Origin: Verrucomicrobiales bacterium | GTDB taxonomy: Bacteria; Verrucomicrobiota; Verrucomicrobiia; Limisphaerales; RI-55 | Length of the DNA: 5,417 nucleotides | Direction: 5' to 3' | NCBI GenBank assembly: GCA_003484235.1 | Contig: DNDP01000360.1 | Coordinates: forward strand, 5,112-10,528 | Shown here: piece by piece, positions 1-5,417 of the stretch | Layout of the letters: every line of letters begins with the position of its first letter | Position numbering within the stretch: position 1 is the first letter of the stretch | Translations under genes and position numbers: made by a program | The notes under the pieces: generated by a model | What the model saw: the letters and a program-made list of their open reading frames with translations, nothing else | What the model was told of the DNA's origin: nothing | Database searches by the model: none

Positions 1-755
1 GCGAAAATGTTGCCGTAGAGTCGGAAGCTCAGCGAGACCGGCCGGAAAAGGATGGAGACCACCTCCAGCACGCCGACGAGCACGAAGACGCCGATCATCA
101 GCACCTTCAGTGCGCCGGTTGTGTCGCCCTTGGGCCCGAAGATGTGCAGTAGGAAGCCGCCCGGTCCGTTGGCCCGGAGCGCCCAAACCGTCCAGCACAG
201 GAAGAAGATCATGGCCATCGCGAGCGTCATGTTCATGTCCGCGTTGGCGCCCCGGAGGAACGGCCGGGTGATGTGGTGGGCCGTCGGATCGGTCGTGTAG
301 CCAATGGTCCCGACGCCGGGAATCAGGCCAAACCAGTTGCAGGCCAGAATCATGATGAAGAGGGTGGCGAAGAACCAAAACGTCTTTTTCACCAGGTCCG
401 ATCCAATGATTCCCTCCAGAAAGTCATAAAGCCCGCCGACCAGCCACTCCCAGAAATTCTGCGCCCCTTCCGGTACCGCCTTCACGTTCCGGGTCGCCAT
501 CTGGGCCGCGATGATCAGGAGGATGGCCACCGCCCAGGTCACCACCATCGAATTGGTGATCTTGAAAAAACCGAGATCGACCAGCACCGGAGCATAGGTG
601 GGCAGCCCGCTGTGGCCTTCACCGTGGGCGTCTCCGTGATCACCGGCGTGCTCGGTGAGGCCGGCGGCTCCTTCCGCAGCAGATTCTGCGGAAAAGGCAA
701 AGAGTGGAAGCCCCGCAAGCAACAGGGTGGCAAGAATCGTCTTCAGCGTGCGCAT
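1..755 (-). CDS. atpB: F0F1 ATP synthase subunit a, 3' end outside window
   Basis: Subunit a of the membrane F0 motor; it forms the proton half-channels against the c-ring. The frame is open from the ATG at 755 to the window edge (251 full codons). Residues 1-23 look like a signal peptide (MRTLKTILATLLLAGLPLFA), followed by a His/Gly/Glu-rich stretch (about 36-49, HAGDHGDAHGEGH). Hydrophobic segments lie near 68-86, 124-146, 176-194 and 216-237. Family hallmarks are visible: NADMNMTLAMA (171-181) and PVSLSFRLYGNIFA at the edge, whose Arg245 matches the essential channel arginine (E. coli Arg210). The remaining C-terminal helix or helices lie outside. No good Shine-Dalgarno precedes the ATG; the frame stays open somewhat upstream, but the signal-like N-terminus favours this start. 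No atpI lies directly upstream; a divergent sigma gene is there instead, so atpB is probably the first gene of its operon. Identity is very secure; the exact start less so. Confidence 0.95.
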   Translation of the reverse strand, partial: MRTLKTILATLLLAGLPLFAFSAESAAEGAAGLTEHAGDHGDAHGEGHSGLPTYAPVLVDLGFFKITNSMVVTWAVAILLIIAAQMATRNVKAVPEGAQNFWEWLVGGLYDFLEGIIGSDLVKKTFWFFATLFIMILACNWFGLIPGVGTIGYTTDPTAHHITRPFLRGANADMNMTLAMAMIFFLCWTVWALRANGPGGFLLHIFGPKGDTTGALKVLMIGVFVLVGVLEVVSILFRPVSLSFRLYGNIF

Positions 756-826
756 GCGAATTGAGCCAAAAAGAGGGCAAAACCCTCGGGATGATGACCG
801 TCCAGTTGGAGCGGGCCGACAAACTG

Positions 827-859
827 CCTTGGCGTGAATTTTTTCACAAGGGTTTTTTT
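827..859 (+). terminator. Hairpin plus T7 tract, terminator-like, no gene upstream on this strand
   Basis: CCTT (827-830), a three-base bulge GGC, GTGAA (834-838), loop TTTT, TTCAC (843-847), AAGG (848-851), one G, then seven T (853-859). Read on the plus strand this has the shape of an intrinsic terminator, though the stem is bulged and only moderately GC-rich. No plus-strand gene precedes it, as atpB lies on the other strand. It could stop antisense transcription, end a small RNA, or be a palindromic protein site (GTGAA-N4-TTCAC). Confidence 0.35.
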
Positions 860-912
860 GCCGCCCAACTGAACTGCGCAAGGGTATTAACGCGCTCCAT
901 CGGTGGCATTAA

Positions 913-941
913 GGAACTTGAACGCGTCCAAGCCCTTCTCA
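913..941 (+). promoter_or_regulatory. Possible ECF-sigma promoter for the sigma operon
   Basis: GGAACTT (913-919) is identical to the -35 consensus of the RpoE-type ECF sigma class. Seventeen bases later comes TCTCA (937-941), near the TCTGA-like -10 of that class. The predicted start of transcription, near 948, would leave a leader of about 100 bases before the sigma gene. Autoregulation by the encoded ECF factor is common in this class, which makes the site plausible, but a seven-base match alone can arise by chance and the -10 is imperfect. Confidence 0.35.
917..932. promoter_or_regulatory. 16-base near-perfect palindrome, possible operator
   Basis: CTTGAACGCGTCCAAG matches its own reverse complement at 14 of 16 positions; only one symmetric base pair breaks the dyad. 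It overlaps the last three bases of the GGAACTT element and the spacer of the putative sigma-operon promoter. Such a placement would suit a repressor or activator site, but no regulator is identified and it may be accidental. Confidence 0.3.
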
Positions 942-1050
942 GCAGCCCCCTCCCTCTCCGCCCACCCAATCTCGCCAACAATCCTGCAACTTTCTCGCCT
1001 CCAATCGGGTGTTGTCCCTACGATGACCGCGACCCAGTTCCGGCCGGAAG

Positions 1051-1644
1051 ATGAGCGAAGAGCCAAATTTTGAAGCGTTTATGACGGCTTATCAGGACAT
1101 GGTGTTCACCACGGCGATGCGCCTCACCGGCAATTCGGCCGAGGCGGAGGACATCTCGCAGGAGGTCTTTCTCAAGGCGTACGACCGGTTTGCCGAACTC
1201 AGCCAAAGCAAGACGGCCGGTGGATGGCTCAAGACCGTGGCCCGCAACCTCAGCCTGAACCATCTCACCCGCTACCGTGCGCGGTGGTCCTTCTTCTCGG
1301 ATCTCAAAAGGGACGATGACGACGACGATCGAGCCTTCGACATCCCGGCCGAAGACACCCAGTCGGAAGACGCCGAGTTGGCCGACAAGCGGGCACTGCT
1401 GGAGCATGCCCTGCTGAAGCTGCCCAAGGCGCAACGGGTGCCGCTGGTGCTCTACCACTTTGAAGAGCTGAGCTACGACGAGATCGCAGCACGGCTCAAA
1501 CTCAGCCTGTCCAAGGTGAAAACCGACATCCACCGGGGACGTGAGGCGTTGAAGAAGAAATTGAAACTGGATCTGGAAGGCGAACTGAGCGGCACCGTAG
1601 GACTGGTGCCATCCCAACTCGCAACCGGAAGCGTGACGTTATGA
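1051..1644 (+). CDS. ECF-family RNA polymerase sigma factor
   Basis: A 197-residue sigma70-family factor of the extracytoplasmic-function type, which directs RNA polymerase to a dedicated promoter set. Region 2 spans about residues 9-79, with the typical GNSAEAEDISQEVFLKAY block (27-44) and TAGGWLKTVARNLSLNH (55-71). Region 4 spans about 113-170, with LPKAQRVPLVLYHFEELSYD and the helix-turn-helix EIAARLKLSLSKVKTDIHRG. Regions 1.2 and 3 are absent, as expected. The linker has six consecutive aspartates (88-93) and is acidic up to about residue 110, longer and more charged than usual. The last 25 or so residues after region 4 form a non-conserved tail. The ATG at 1051 sits right after GGAAG, too close for a good ribosome site, but it gives a normal region 2 start; the nearby ATG at 1022 is in another frame. 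The stop overlaps the next gene by four bases (ATGA), which points to translational coupling with a likely regulator. The exact ECF subgroup is not identified. Confidence 0.93.
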   Translation: MSEEPNFEAFMTAYQDMVFTTAMRLTGNSAEAEDISQEVFLKAYDRFAELSQSKTAGGWLKTVARNLSLNHLTRYRARWSFFSDLKRDDDDDDRAFDIPAEDTQSEDAELADKRALLEHALLKLPKAQRVPLVLYHFEELSYDEIAARLKLSLSKVKTDIHRGREALKKKLKLDLEGELSGTVGLVPSQLATGSVTL

Positions 1645-2108
1645 ACGAGCAGGACGAAATCAGGTTGGTGGACCGTTTGCACCGCGAGCTGCGTGCCCTG
1701 CCCGGACACACCGCACCGCGCACCCTCACGCCGCGCGTGCTGGCCGCCATCGCCGTCCGGCAGCAGGCTCCGTGGTGGCGCAAGTCCTGGTCCAGCTGGC
1801 CGCTCGGAGCGAAGGTCCTGTTTTTTGCCATCGGGCTGACCTTGGCCGGCGCCCTGGTGGCCGGTGGGATGGCGATCCCACAGTTTGCGCTCATCGCCGA
1901 GAACACGCTGGGCTCATTTGGCGGAATCACGGAATCGCTGCGCCCCTATCTCGAGCTCCTGACGCGCATGACCGGGCACCTGTCCACAGCCCTGCAAGCC
2001 GCCGGACCAAACCTGATGTGGTATCTGGCTGCTCTGGGGGGCGTCGCCTACGCCACGTGCATCGGCCTGGGCACGGTCGGATATCGCCTGGTCTTCAACC
2101 GAATTTGA
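1641..2108 (+). CDS. Two-helix membrane protein, probable anti-sigma factor
   Basis: A 155-residue protein not recognised by name. Residues 1-50 are charged and predicted cytoplasmic (LVDRLHRELRALPGHT, then an Arg/Trp-rich stretch ending WWRKSW). One membrane segment lies at about 55-80, a roughly 45-residue loop follows, and a second segment lies at about 126-151, ending in a basic tail, so both ends would face the cytoplasm. There is no HxxxCxxC zinc motif, and the only cysteine (140) is in the membrane, so it is not a classical zinc anti-sigma domain. The inferred role is to hold the preceding sigma factor at the membrane. This rests on position (four-base ATGA overlap) and on the soluble-N-terminus-plus-helix design common to anti-sigma factors. 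A GGAAG at 1627-1631, nine bases upstream, is one of the few good ribosome sites here. Alternatively it may be an accessory membrane protein without sigma binding. Confidence 0.85.
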   Translation: MNEQDEIRLVDRLHRELRALPGHTAPRTLTPRVLAAIAVRQQAPWWRKSWSSWPLGAKVLFFAIGLTLAGALVAGGMAIPQFALIAENTLGSFGGITESLRPYLELLTRMTGHLSTALQAAGPNLMWYLAALGGVAYATCIGLGTVGYRLVFNRI

Positions 2109-3811
2109 TGAATATGAAGTTCCACAGAGACAGATTGAATGCCTGGATGCTTGCACTGCTGCTTGCGGGCGTGCAGCTCCCATTGTTCGCGCAGGACACC
2201 GATCAGCAGGACCGGGTGACGGAGGCGGATTCACCCGCTCAAGCACCGTCGGAAGCCGCCGAATCCACCGACCCCGCCGGGGATGCTTCGGCGGGCGAAG
2301 CCAACCGTGGCGAGCGCGTATGGCGGTCACGCCACGCCAATCCCTTTGTCGGCATCTTCACGGACATCGAAGTCGGCTCGAACGAATTGGCCGAAGTGGT
2401 GGTGACGATCGCGTCCGAGTATGTGGTCAACGGCCGCGTGGCGGACAACGCCGTGACCGTGCTCGGCAAGGGCAAGGTCAACGGCCCGGTCGTTGGAAAA
2501 TGCGTGACCATCATGGGCGATGTCGAAGTCCGGGCACCGGTGGACGAGAACGTCGTGGTGGTGGCCAGCACCGCCTATATCGACGCGGTGGTGGATGGCG
2601 ACGTGATACTGGTGGCCTCCAAGGCCGAGTTCGGCCCCAATGCCCGGGTTCGCGGTGAAACCATCATCGTCGGGCCCTCGCCCAAGATCGATGGCGACGC
2701 CGTCTTCGACGGTCCAAAATCGGTCTTCTACCTCCCCGACCTCTCGTGGATCGGCGAATATGTCCGTTTTGGTCCCATGCTCCTGCGGCCGATCGCCCCC
2801 GGGGTGATCTGGGTCTGGTGGATCGTCCTGTTTTTCTTCCTGTTCCGGCTGATCCTGCTGCTGTTGCTGCCGCGCCCCATCAAGGCGGGCGCCGAAGTCA
2901 TGCGGCAGGGTGCGTTGCGCACGTTTCTGATCGGAATCATCGCCTACATACTCTATCTGCCCGCGCTGGGGCTGCTGGGCGCGACCGTGGTGGGTGGCAT
3001 CGCCGTGCCGTTTGTGGCGATCGCGTGGGAAATCGCCACGTTGCTGGGCAAGATCTCCGTGCTCGTGCTGCTGGGGAACCACCTTGGCCGCCAGATGAAC
3101 AACACCACCCTGCAGTCTCCGGTCGGCGGCTTCATCGCCGGCACCGTCCTGGTCACGCTGATTTATCTCATCCCCGTTTTGGGCATGATCGTCCACCTGC
3201 TGATCAAGCCGCTGGCACTTGGCTGCATGCTGGTCGCCGCGGTGGATGCCTTTCAACGGGAACGCCGGCCACCGACCCTTCGCCCCACCTCAGCCGAAGG
3301 AGCCCCTGCCGCGACGCTGCACGCGAATCCTCCCGCGCCATCCGGCAATGACGCCGCCGCCGCGCCGCAATCCGGAGAGCCGCCCGTGCTGGGCGCCACG
3401 CAAACCCGTCAGCCGACGCCGGACGAACTGGCGACCTTCCCCCGGGTCGGCTTCTGGCCCCGGTTCGGCGCATCGCTGCTCGACTTCATCCTGGTGATGG
3501 TCGCCGTGAGCCTGCCGCTCGGCCAGCCGGAATTCTTCCCGATCGTCTGGATCTTCTATCACCTCGGGATGTGGGCCTGGCGCGGGACCACGCTCGGCGG
3601 CATCGTCTTCTCGTTGCGCATTGTCCGGCTCGATGGCCGACCGTTCGACCTCGTCACCGCCATTGTGCGCCTGATCGGCGCCACGCTTTCGCTGTTTGTC
3701 GCCGGTCTCGGCTTCTTCTGGGCAAGCTGGAATCCGGAGAAGCAGTCGTGGCATGACATGATCGCCGGCACGGTGATCGTGCGTACGCCCCGTTCAATGC
3801 CCCTCGTCTGA
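2108..3811 (+). CDS. Exported bactofilin-like beta-repeat / membrane bundle / RDD-domain fusion protein
   Basis: A 567-residue protein in four parts. (1) Signal peptide, about 1-29 (hydrophobic core MLALLLAGVQLPLFA, then QD). (2) A Pro/Ala/Glu-rich spacer, about 30-75. (3) A beta-rich repeat region, about 95-200, of short alternating hydrophobic strands with NG/GD turns (VNGRVADNAVTVLGKGKVNG, MGDVEVRAPVDENVVVVAS), like bactofilin/polymer-forming domains; it would lie outside the cytoplasm, unlike typical bactofilins. (4) Membrane segments near 231-254, 271-292, 293-322, 341-362 and 363-380, a Pro/Ala linker (about 385-440), then a C-terminal RDD domain: RFGASLLDF (452-460, Arg452/Asp459), GTTLGGIVFSLRIVRLDGRP and SWHDMIAGTVIV (547-558, Asp550). 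The open frame extends far upstream inside the previous gene, but the ATG at 2108, overlapping its stop (TGATG), yields the signal peptide and so is the start; ATG 2114 is nearly equivalent. No clear ribosome site is seen, so coupling is likely. RDD function is undefined (transport has been proposed for some). Domain calls are by eye. Confidence 0.85.
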   Translation: MNMKFHRDRLNAWMLALLLAGVQLPLFAQDTDQQDRVTEADSPAQAPSEAAESTDPAGDASAGEANRGERVWRSRHANPFVGIFTDIEVGSNELAEVVVTIASEYVVNGRVADNAVTVLGKGKVNGPVVGKCVTIMGDVEVRAPVDENVVVVASTAYIDAVVDGDVILVASKAEFGPNARVRGETIIVGPSPKIDGDAVFDGPKSVFYLPDLSWIGEYVRFGPMLLRPIAPGVIWVWWIVLFFFLFRLILLLLLPRPIKAGAEVMRQGALRTFLIGIIAYILYLPALGLLGATVVGGIAVPFVAIAWEIATLLGKISVLVLLGNHLGRQMNNTTLQSPVGGFIAGTVLVTLIYLIPVLGMIVHLLIKPLALGCMLVAAVDAFQRERRPPTLRPTSAEGAPAATLHANPPAPSGNDAAAAPQSGEPPVLGATQTRQPTPDELATFPRVGFWPRFGASLLDFILVMVAVSLPLGQPEFFPIVWIFYHLGMWAWRGTTLGGIVFSLRIVRLDGRPFDLVTAIVRLIGATLSLFVAGLGFFWASWNPEKQSWHDMIAGTVIVRTPRSMPLV

Positions 3812-3874
3812 ACAGATCTCGCCGGCGGCAAATTGCGATGGCGTCGCTTGGTCAATCTGCTACAACCACGGCCG

Positions 3875-4216
3875 ATGTCATGCCGCCCCGGTTGCCAGTT
3901 GCTGATTGTTGCATTGCTCCTGGCGACCGGCTGCACATCGGTCCGAGTGCGGCTGACGGGCGACCGCGGAGTTCGCTACACCGCGGCGTGGACGACGACC
4001 GAGGCCGGCACACAAACGCGGTCCGGCACGGTGCCGGCCACGCTGACGTTCAAGGGCGACTTTTCCGGCTGGTTCCAAAACGCGGCATCAGCGGGCAAGT
4101 TTCGCGTGCGGGTCTACGAAGGCATGGGCGTTCTGGTCGACGAGACCACGGTTGATCGCGCGCGACGGGTAGTGGTGGAACGCAAGGGCCGGGGCGTTTC
4201 CTATCGAATCGAATGA
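3875..4216 (+). CDS. Small outer-envelope lipoprotein of unknown function
   Basis: A 113-residue protein with a lipoprotein signal: MSCRPGCQLLIVALLLATGC, lipobox LATG-C with Cys20 as the lipidated residue. The mature part (about 94 residues) reads as alternating beta strands (VRVRLTG, VRYTAAW, GTVPATLTF, FRVRVYEG, RRVVVERKG). The order of strands and the TYT/TAAW-like and LPW-like spots recall small Ig-like periplasmic domains such as MmpS, but this is a weak visual likeness and not a family assignment. The frame also opens at a TTG at 3833; I chose ATG 3875 because it gives a normal-length signal peptide. Neither start has a good ribosome site. It follows the large membrane protein by 63 bases and precedes the hydrophobic protein by 12, so co-transcription is likely. 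Confidence 0.75.
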   Translation: MSCRPGCQLLIVALLLATGCTSVRVRLTGDRGVRYTAAWTTTEAGTQTRSGTVPATLTFKGDFSGWFQNAASAGKFRVRVYEGMGVLVDETTVDRARRVVVERKGRGVSYRIE

Positions 4217-4228
4217 ACCTCTGAAGCC

Positions 4229-4435
4229 ATGAAATTCATCATCGCCACACTGCTGTTCGTCCTGCTGTTCCTGCTCTGCTGGCCGCTGGCGTTGCTGGCC
4301 CTGCTGGCGGTGCCGGTCATCTGGCTGATCTGCCTGCCATTTCGGATCTGCTACTGGATCATCGAGGGGGCGCTGTCGCTGATCCGGGCGCTGCTGCTGC
4401 TGCCCGGCCGGCTGCTCGGCGGCAGGAGCGCCTGA
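4229..4435 (+). CDS. Very hydrophobic 68-residue membrane protein
   Basis: The product is mostly Leu, Ile, Ala, Trp and Val. Two membrane spans seem likely, about 2-38 (which could be one long or two short helices) and about 41-58, with a basic end (PGRLLGGRS). It begins with Met-Lys-Phe, a small positive N-terminus, and contains CWPLALLALLAVPVIWLICL. No motif points to a function; it is a plausible partner or structural element of the membrane cluster upstream. It starts 12 bases after the lipoprotein stop, which supports one transcript. The purine-rich CTGAAG before the ATG is a poor ribosome site. The high hydrophobicity and codon regularity favour a real gene, but short Leu-rich frames in GC-rich DNA can be fortuitous. 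Confidence 0.65.
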   Translation: MKFIIATLLFVLLFLLCWPLALLALLAVPVIWLICLPFRICYWIIEGALSLIRALLLLPGRLLGGRSA

Positions 4436-4466
4436 GCGGAGACTCGGCGATCGAGCCCTGTTCGAA

Positions 4467-4493
4467 AGCGCCAGACCGTCGGCGCTGACTTTT
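4467..4493 (+). terminator. Weak terminator-like hairpin at the end of the sigma cluster
   Basis: AGCGCC (4467-4472), an eight-base loop, GGCGCT (4481-4486), then GAC and four T. The stem is GC-rich but only six pairs, and the T run is short and starts four bases from the stem, so termination would be inefficient. Its position, just after the last small gene, fits. Confidence 0.35.
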
Positions 4494-4509
4494 CCCGCCG
4501 ACTCCCGCC

Positions 4510-4538
4510 TTGCCATTGGCTCTCCGCCGTTTTTCAAT
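4510..4538 (+). promoter_or_regulatory. Possible sigma70 promoter for the metallo-hydrolase gene
   Basis: TTGCCA (4510-4515) matches five of six bases of the -35 consensus. After a 17-base spacer, TTCAAT (4533-4538) matches four of six bases of the -10 consensus. Transcription would start near 4545, about 30 bases before the ATG. Reasonable but unproven by sequence alone. Confidence 0.35.
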
Positions 4539-4575
4539 CCCTCAGCATCCACTGCAGCGAACCATCTCCAGCGCC

Positions 4576-5417
4576 ATGAAAACTTTGATCACTCTCTCGC
4601 TCGCCCTCACCTTTTGCACCGCCGCGATCGCCCAGCAAAGCTTCGATAACGTCGAGATCAAGGCCACCCATGTCGCCGGCACGGTCCACATGCTGGAAGG
4701 AGCAGGCGGCAACATCGGGGTCTCGGTGGGCGAGGACGGCATCCTGATCGTCGACAACCAGTTCGCGCCGCTGGCTGGCAAGATCGAAGCGGCCCTCCGC
4801 AAGCTGAACCCCGGCGACATCCGCTTCGTCCTCAACACCCACTGGCACGGCGATCACACCGGTGGCAACGCGCATTTCGGCAGGCTCGGGACCATCATCG
4901 CCCATGACCAGGTCCTCACCCGTCTCGCCGGCCGTGCCGGCACCGAACGATCCGCCCTGCCGGTCGTGACGTACCAGGACCGCATCACCGTTCACTTCAA
5001 CGGGGAGGAGATTCACATGCGCCACCACGGCCGGGGGCACACGGACGGAGATTCGCTGGTCGAGTTCAAGCAGGCCAACGTCCTGCACATGGGCGACCAG
5101 TTCTTCAACGGCCGTTTCCCCTACATCGACCTCGGAAGCGGCGGCAGCGTGCAGGGCTACATCGACACCGTGGCGAAGGCGCTCGCCCAGGTTCCCGACA
5201 ACATCAAGATCATCCCCGGCCATGGGGCGCTTGCCACCAAGGAGGATCTGCGGCAGTTCCACACCATGCTCACCACCGTCACGGGCATGGTGAGAAAGGC
5301 AATAGCGGACGGGAAATCCCTGGACGAGGTGAAGGCCGCTGGTGTGCCCGGGCAATACAAGAGCTGGGGTGCCGGCTTCATCAACGAAAGCCGTTTCCTC
5401 GAGATCTGCTACAACGA
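4576..5417 (+). CDS. Periplasmic metallo-beta-lactamase-fold hydrolase, 3' end outside window
   Basis: Residues 1-20 are a signal peptide with an AxA-type cleavage site (AIA before QQ), so the enzyme is exported. The metal-binding set of the fold is complete: HxHxDH at NTHWHGDHTGGN (His89, His91, Asp93, His94), His155 in GRGHTDGDS, Asp174 in HMGDQFFNG and His216 in IIPGHG. This full set of ligands for two metals suggests a working hydrolase. The frame is open to the window edge (280 full codons), close to the usual length of about 300, so only a short C-terminus is missing. No ribosome site is apparent. The substrate is unknown: the fold covers lactamases, glyoxalase II-like thioesterases, lactonases and others. 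The motif pattern fits general periplasmic MBL hydrolases and gives no reason to call it an antibiotic resistance gene. It appears independent of the sigma cluster. Confidence 0.92.
   Translation, partial: MKTLITLSLALTFCTAAIAQQSFDNVEIKATHVAGTVHMLEGAGGNIGVSVGEDGILIVDNQFAPLAGKIEAALRKLNPGDIRFVLNTHWHGDHTGGNAHFGRLGTIIAHDQVLTRLAGRAGTERSALPVVTYQDRITVHFNGEEIHMRHHGRGHTDGDSLVEFKQANVLHMGDQFFNGRFPYIDLGSGGSVQGYIDTVAKALAQVPDNIKIIPGHGALATKEDLRQFHTMLTTVTGMVRKAIADGKSLDEVKAAGVPGQYKSWGAGFINESRFLEICYN

Larger units (their letters stand above)
756..1050. other. Divergent intergenic region between atpB and the ECF sigma gene
   Basis: This 295-base stretch carries no convincing gene. It must hold the promoters for atpB (leftward) and the sigma cluster (rightward). 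What can be seen is a hairpin followed by seven T (827-859), a GGAACTT element resembling an ECF -35 box (913-919) and a 16-base palindrome overlapping it (917-932). I found no convincing sigma70 -35/-10 pair for atpB. The segment 941-1020 is C-rich and pyrimidine-biased with no recognisable structure. Confidence 0.7.
4436..4575. other. Intergenic region before the metallo-hydrolase gene
   Basis: This 140-base gap contains no gene on either strand that I can support. It holds a short hairpin with a T4 tail (4467-4493) and a plausible sigma70 promoter (4510-4538), which together suggest that the metallo-hydrolase gene is expressed separately from the cluster upstream. Confidence 0.6.

Noticed and set aside
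273..764. Plus-strand open frame (163 codons) opposite atpB
   Set aside because: Basic, low-complexity product with no domain; the minus strand encodes unmistakable AtpB motifs.
1018..1617. Minus-strand open frame (199 codons) opposite the sigma gene
   Set aside because: It is the shadow of a well-conserved sigma factor and has no recognisable domain.
1772..2107. N-terminal extension of the fusion protein to an upstream ATG
   Set aside because: It lies within the preceding gene in another frame, has an Arg/His/Pro-rich composition and would bury the signal peptide; the ATG at 2108 fits far better.
2327..3256. Long minus-strand open frame (309 codons) opposite the fusion protein gene
   Set aside because: Product is rich in Gln, His, Asp and Arg without any domain, typical of antisense frames in GC-rich DNA; the plus strand encodes a coherent signal peptide, membrane spans and RDD motifs.
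4534..5355. Long minus-strand open frame (273 codons) opposite the metallo-hydrolase gene
   Set aside because: The plus strand has a signal peptide and a complete set of metal ligands; the antisense product shows no motif.
4576..5417. Reading the metallo-hydrolase as an antibiotic-inactivating beta-lactamase
   Set aside because: The fold motifs are shared by many hydrolases with unrelated substrates, and nothing in the sequence or context points to resistance.
1..5417. CRISPR arrays, tRNA or rRNA genes, insertion sequences and phage genes
   Set aside because: No regularly spaced repeats, no tRNA-like cloverleaf, no transposase or integrase motif and no terminal inverted repeats were seen.

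Overview
The window looks like a piece of chromosome from a GC-rich Gram-negative bacterium. Exported proteins carry classical signal peptides, there is a lipoprotein signal, and genes are tightly packed. Start sites mostly lack a clear Shine-Dalgarno sequence. The extended, signal-peptide-like N-terminus of the ATP synthase a subunit and the overall style would fit Verrucomicrobiota (Opitutae-like), but this is an inference from family feel and not a proof.

Layout. Positions 755 to 1 (minus strand, running off the left edge) encode most of AtpB, subunit a of the F0 motor. It is probably the first gene of an atp operon continuing leftward. A 295-base divergent intergenic region (756-1050) separates it from a rightward cluster. 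That region holds a hairpin followed by a T7 run, a possible ECF-type promoter (GGAACTT) and an overlapping 16-base palindrome. The rightward cluster is: an ECF sigma factor (1051-1644); a two-helix membrane protein in the position of an anti-sigma factor (1641-2108, ATGA overlap); a 567-residue exported/membrane protein joining a bactofilin-like beta-repeat domain to a helical bundle and a C-terminal RDD domain (2108-3811, TGATG overlap); a small lipoprotein (3875-4216); and a 68-residue hydrophobic protein (4229-4435). A weak terminator-like hairpin and a plausible sigma70 promoter lie before the last gene, a periplasmic metallo-beta-lactamase-fold hydrolase (4576 to beyond the right edge).

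Working together. The two translational overlaps make the sigma factor, the small membrane protein and the bactofilin-like/RDD protein the best-supported functional unit. The most economical reading is an envelope-sensing sigma circuit: the membrane partner(s) restrain the ECF sigma, which may act on its own promoter. The lipoprotein and the small membrane protein may be part of the same transcript. AtpB and the metallo-hydrolase are probably just neighbours. The sigma/membrane/bactofilin-RDD unit is the most interesting part of the window; its signal and regulon cannot be read from the sequence.
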